The notes under the pieces: generated by a model
What the model was told of the DNA's origin: nothing
Databases searched by the model: none
What the model saw: only the letters and a program-made list of their open reading frames with translations
Origin: Bacteroidaceae bacterium
GTDB taxonomy: Bacteria > Bacteroidota > Bacteroidia > Bacteroidales > Bacteroidaceae
Assembly (NCBI GenBank): GCA_017617635.1
Contig: JAFZVW010000059.1
Location: 1-60,398 of the forward strand
Length of the DNA stretch: 60,398 nt
Direction of reading: 5' to 3'
Translations under genes and position numbers: made by a program
Shown: positions 58,736 to 60,398 of the stretch, one piece after another
Numbering within the stretch: the stretch's first letter is position 1
Layout of the letters: every line of letters starts with the position of its first letter

Positions 58736-60398
58736 ATGATTGTCATAAAAAGAGACGGCTCCACCGAGGAGTTCAAAAGACAAAAAATCAAGAATGCCAT
58801 TGTAGGTGCATTTCAGTCGGTATCCGGTTGGGACGAGGAGAAAATCAACGGCGTAGCCACAGACATTAGCGAGAGCATTTCCGTGCGCGACGGATTTACC
58901 GTAGAGGAGATCCAGAACCGCGTAGAGCTTGCTTTGATGCAGAACGGCTACTACAAGGAGGCAAAGTCCTACATCCTGTACCGTCAGCAGCATGCCGAGG
59001 CCCGCTTCATCAAGGAACGCATCGACTATATGAACGAGTATAGCGAGTCGGCCGAGAACGCAGCTACCGCCAGCGAGACAGACGCCAATGCCAACGTTAC
59101 GATGAAGAACGTTGCCAACCTGGAAGGCGAAGTGTACAAGACCACAAACCGCGTCATCCAGCGTCAGCGCATGAAGGACAAGCTCAACCAGATGTACCCC
59201 GAGGTTGCCAAGCAGTACGAACAGGATCTCAATCACCATATTATATATACGCACGACGAGGCCAGTACACCCGTACTCAAGCAGTACTGTATGGCTGTCA
59301 GCCTCTACCCCCTTATGACGGACGGCGTAGGCAATATCGACGGTGTAACACCTGGTCCTCCAAACGACCTGCAGTCTTTCAGCGGCCAGATTACCAACCT
59401 CACCTTCCTGCTGTCATCACAGTGTAAGGGAGCAGTAGCCTTTGGCGAGTACTTCATCGTGCTCAACTACTACATTGTAGGCGAGTTCGGTACACAATGG
59501 TATAATCATCTGGACGACATTACCACTACAGACAGCTGCCTGAAGCAGCGCACCGTTCGCGATAACATCTTCAAGGCATTCAAGCAGTTTGTATGGGGTA
59601 TCAACCAGCCTGCCGGTAACCGCAGCTACCAGTCGCCCTTTACCAATGTCAGCTACTACGACCACACCTACTTCGAGTCTTTGTTTGGTGATTTCTGCTA
59701 TCCCGATGGCACACGTCCCGAGTGGAAGGCCATAGATACCCTGCAGCGCATGTTCATGAAGTGGTTCAACAAACTGCGCCTCAAGCAGGTTCTCACCTTC
59801 CCCGTCGAAACAATGGCAATGGTATACGACCCCGAGACAGGTGACATCATCGACAAGGAATACAAGGACTTTACTGCCGAGATGTATGCCGAGGGCCATT
59901 CATTCTTCACATACATCAGCGACAGCGCAGACAGCCTTGCATCATGCTGCCGTCTCAAGAACGAGCTCACCGAGAACACCTTCAACCCCACCAGCGGTCT
60001 GACAGGCGTTATGACAGGTTCATGCAATGTCATCACCCTGAACATCAACCGTATCGTGCAGGATGCCAAGCGCACCATCTCAGGCACCGAGGGCGACCAC
60101 AACTTCTACGCCTTCCTGCGCCTGTACATTACCAATATACTGGAGCGCGTCTACAAGTATCACATTGCCTACAAGACCATGCTTTACGAAATGGAGGACC
60201 GCAAGATGTTTGCCGCTTCCAACGGCGGATACATCTTCGTCAGCAAGCTCTACAGCACCATCGGCATCAACGGTCTTAACGAGGCAGCACGTTTCCTGGG
60301 CCTTACCGTAGGCAACAATCCTCAGTACATCGAGTTCCTGCAGGTAATCCTCGGTACTGTCAAGGAGCAGAACAAGCAGCACAGCATCAATGACAAGA
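58736..60398 (+). CDS. nrdD: Anaerobic ribonucleoside-triphosphate reductase (partial, 3' end outside)
   Basis: The first 554 codons are present and the frame is open at the window end. The N-terminus MIVIKRDGSTEEFKRQKIKN is an ATP-cone (about 1-95), the allosteric activity domain. The catalytic barrel contains HDEASTPVLKQYC, FAxQ-like NLTFLLSSQCKG, the NrdD motif DSLASCCRLKNE and GVMTGSCNVITLNINR. The oxygen-sensitive enzyme reduces NTPs using a glycyl radical made by NrdG. The glycyl-radical Gly near the C-terminus is outside the window. Confidence 0.95.
   Translation, partial: MIVIKRDGSTEEFKRQKIKNAIVGAFQSVSGWDEEKINGVATDISESISVRDGFTVEEIQNRVELALMQNGYYKEAKSYILYRQQHAEARFIKERIDYMNEYSESAENAATASETDANANVTMKNVANLEGEVYKTTNRVIQRQRMKDKLNQMYPEVAKQYEQDLNHHIIYTHDEASTPVLKQYCMAVSLYPLMTDGVGNIDGVTPGPPNDLQSFSGQITNLTFLLSSQCKGAVAFGEYFIVLNYYIVGEFGTQWYNHLDDITTTDSCLKQRTVRDNIFKAFKQFVWGINQPAGNRSYQSPFTNVSYYDHTYFESLFGDFCYPDGTRPEWKAIDTLQRMFMKWFNKLRLKQVLTFPVETMAMVYDPETGDIIDKEYKDFTAEMYAEGHSFFTYISDSADSLASCCRLKNELTENTFNPTSGLTGVMTGSCNVITLNINRIVQDAKRTISGTEGDHNFYAFLRLYITNILERVYKYHIAYKTMLYEMEDRKMFAASNGGYIFVSKLYSTIGINGLNEAARFLGLTVGNNPQYIEFLQVILGTVKEQNKQHSINDK

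Overview
The window looks like a piece of a Bacteroidales chromosome, most likely a Prevotella- or Bacteroides-like gut or oral anaerobe. The evidence is the TTTG / TAnnTTTG promoter pattern before many genes (a TTG or TTTG exactly 20 nt before the TAnnTTTG box at eight promoters in all), a Bacteroides-type serine palmitoyltransferase, many Bacteroidetes-only lipoprotein families (DUF6452, DUF6048, DUF4348, DUF4295), a BspA-like leucine-rich-repeat protein, reverse rubrerythrin and a class III ribonucleotide reductase. The genus is inferred, not proven.

Layout. (1) 1-10.4 kb is the right end of a prophage: an unknown coiled-coil protein cut by the window edge, a holin-like protein, an amidase endolysin fused in frame to a spanin-like tail, a 1.1 kb gene-free repeat-rich stretch, a tape-measure protein, a tail/baseplate protein and an opposing tyrosine integrase. 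The integrase lies next to the 3' end of a tRNA-Thr(TGT) gene, the probable attachment site. That tRNA follows the SRP RNA gene closely. (2) 10.9-19.7 kb is a plus-strand run: glycosyltransferase, two uncharacterised envelope proteins, ApbE, Crp/Fnr regulator, M3 peptidase, dCMP deaminase, S41 protease and an MBL hydrolase. (3) 19.7-27.1 kb holds MurB, a DUF4348 lipoprotein, PheS, a rhamnose mutarotase-like protein, IspE, a Gly/His/Asn-rich secreted protein, and a lipid kinase divergent from serine palmitoyltransferase. (4) 27.2-34.3 kb is an accessory island: HU-like protein, a split VirE_N/VapE pair, a BspA-like surface protein behind a strongly folded leader RNA, and a REP-type tyrosine transposase with an extra C-terminal domain. 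(5) 34.4-49.6 kb is mostly minus strand: rubrerythrin (divergent from tRNA-Gly), an OmpP1/FadL-like porin with a Gly/Ser-rich protein, a six-gene run MORN-GlgB-membrane protein-aminotransferase-LolC/E-PrmA, and PBP1A with PyrI and PyrB. (6) 49.8-60.4 kb holds GlyA, the DUF4295/L33/L28 cluster, TsaD, Map, NhaC, a DUF3298 lipoprotein, TrmN6, a GGGtGRT/NifU-like pair, and the start of anaerobic NrdD.

The core genes serve envelope building (MurB, PBP1A, LolC/E, sphingolipid synthesis, glycosyltransferase), nucleotide supply (PyrBI, dCMP deaminase, NrdD), translation (PheS, L28, L33, PrmA, TsaD, TrmN6, Map) and anaerobic life (rubrerythrin, NrdD, ApbE). The most interesting unexplained items are the endolysin-spanin fusion, the folded leader before the BspA-like gene, the GGGtGRT/NifU-like pair, the transposase fusion, the nested palindrome beside the VapE-like genes, and the families of very short tandem repeats at gene junctions.
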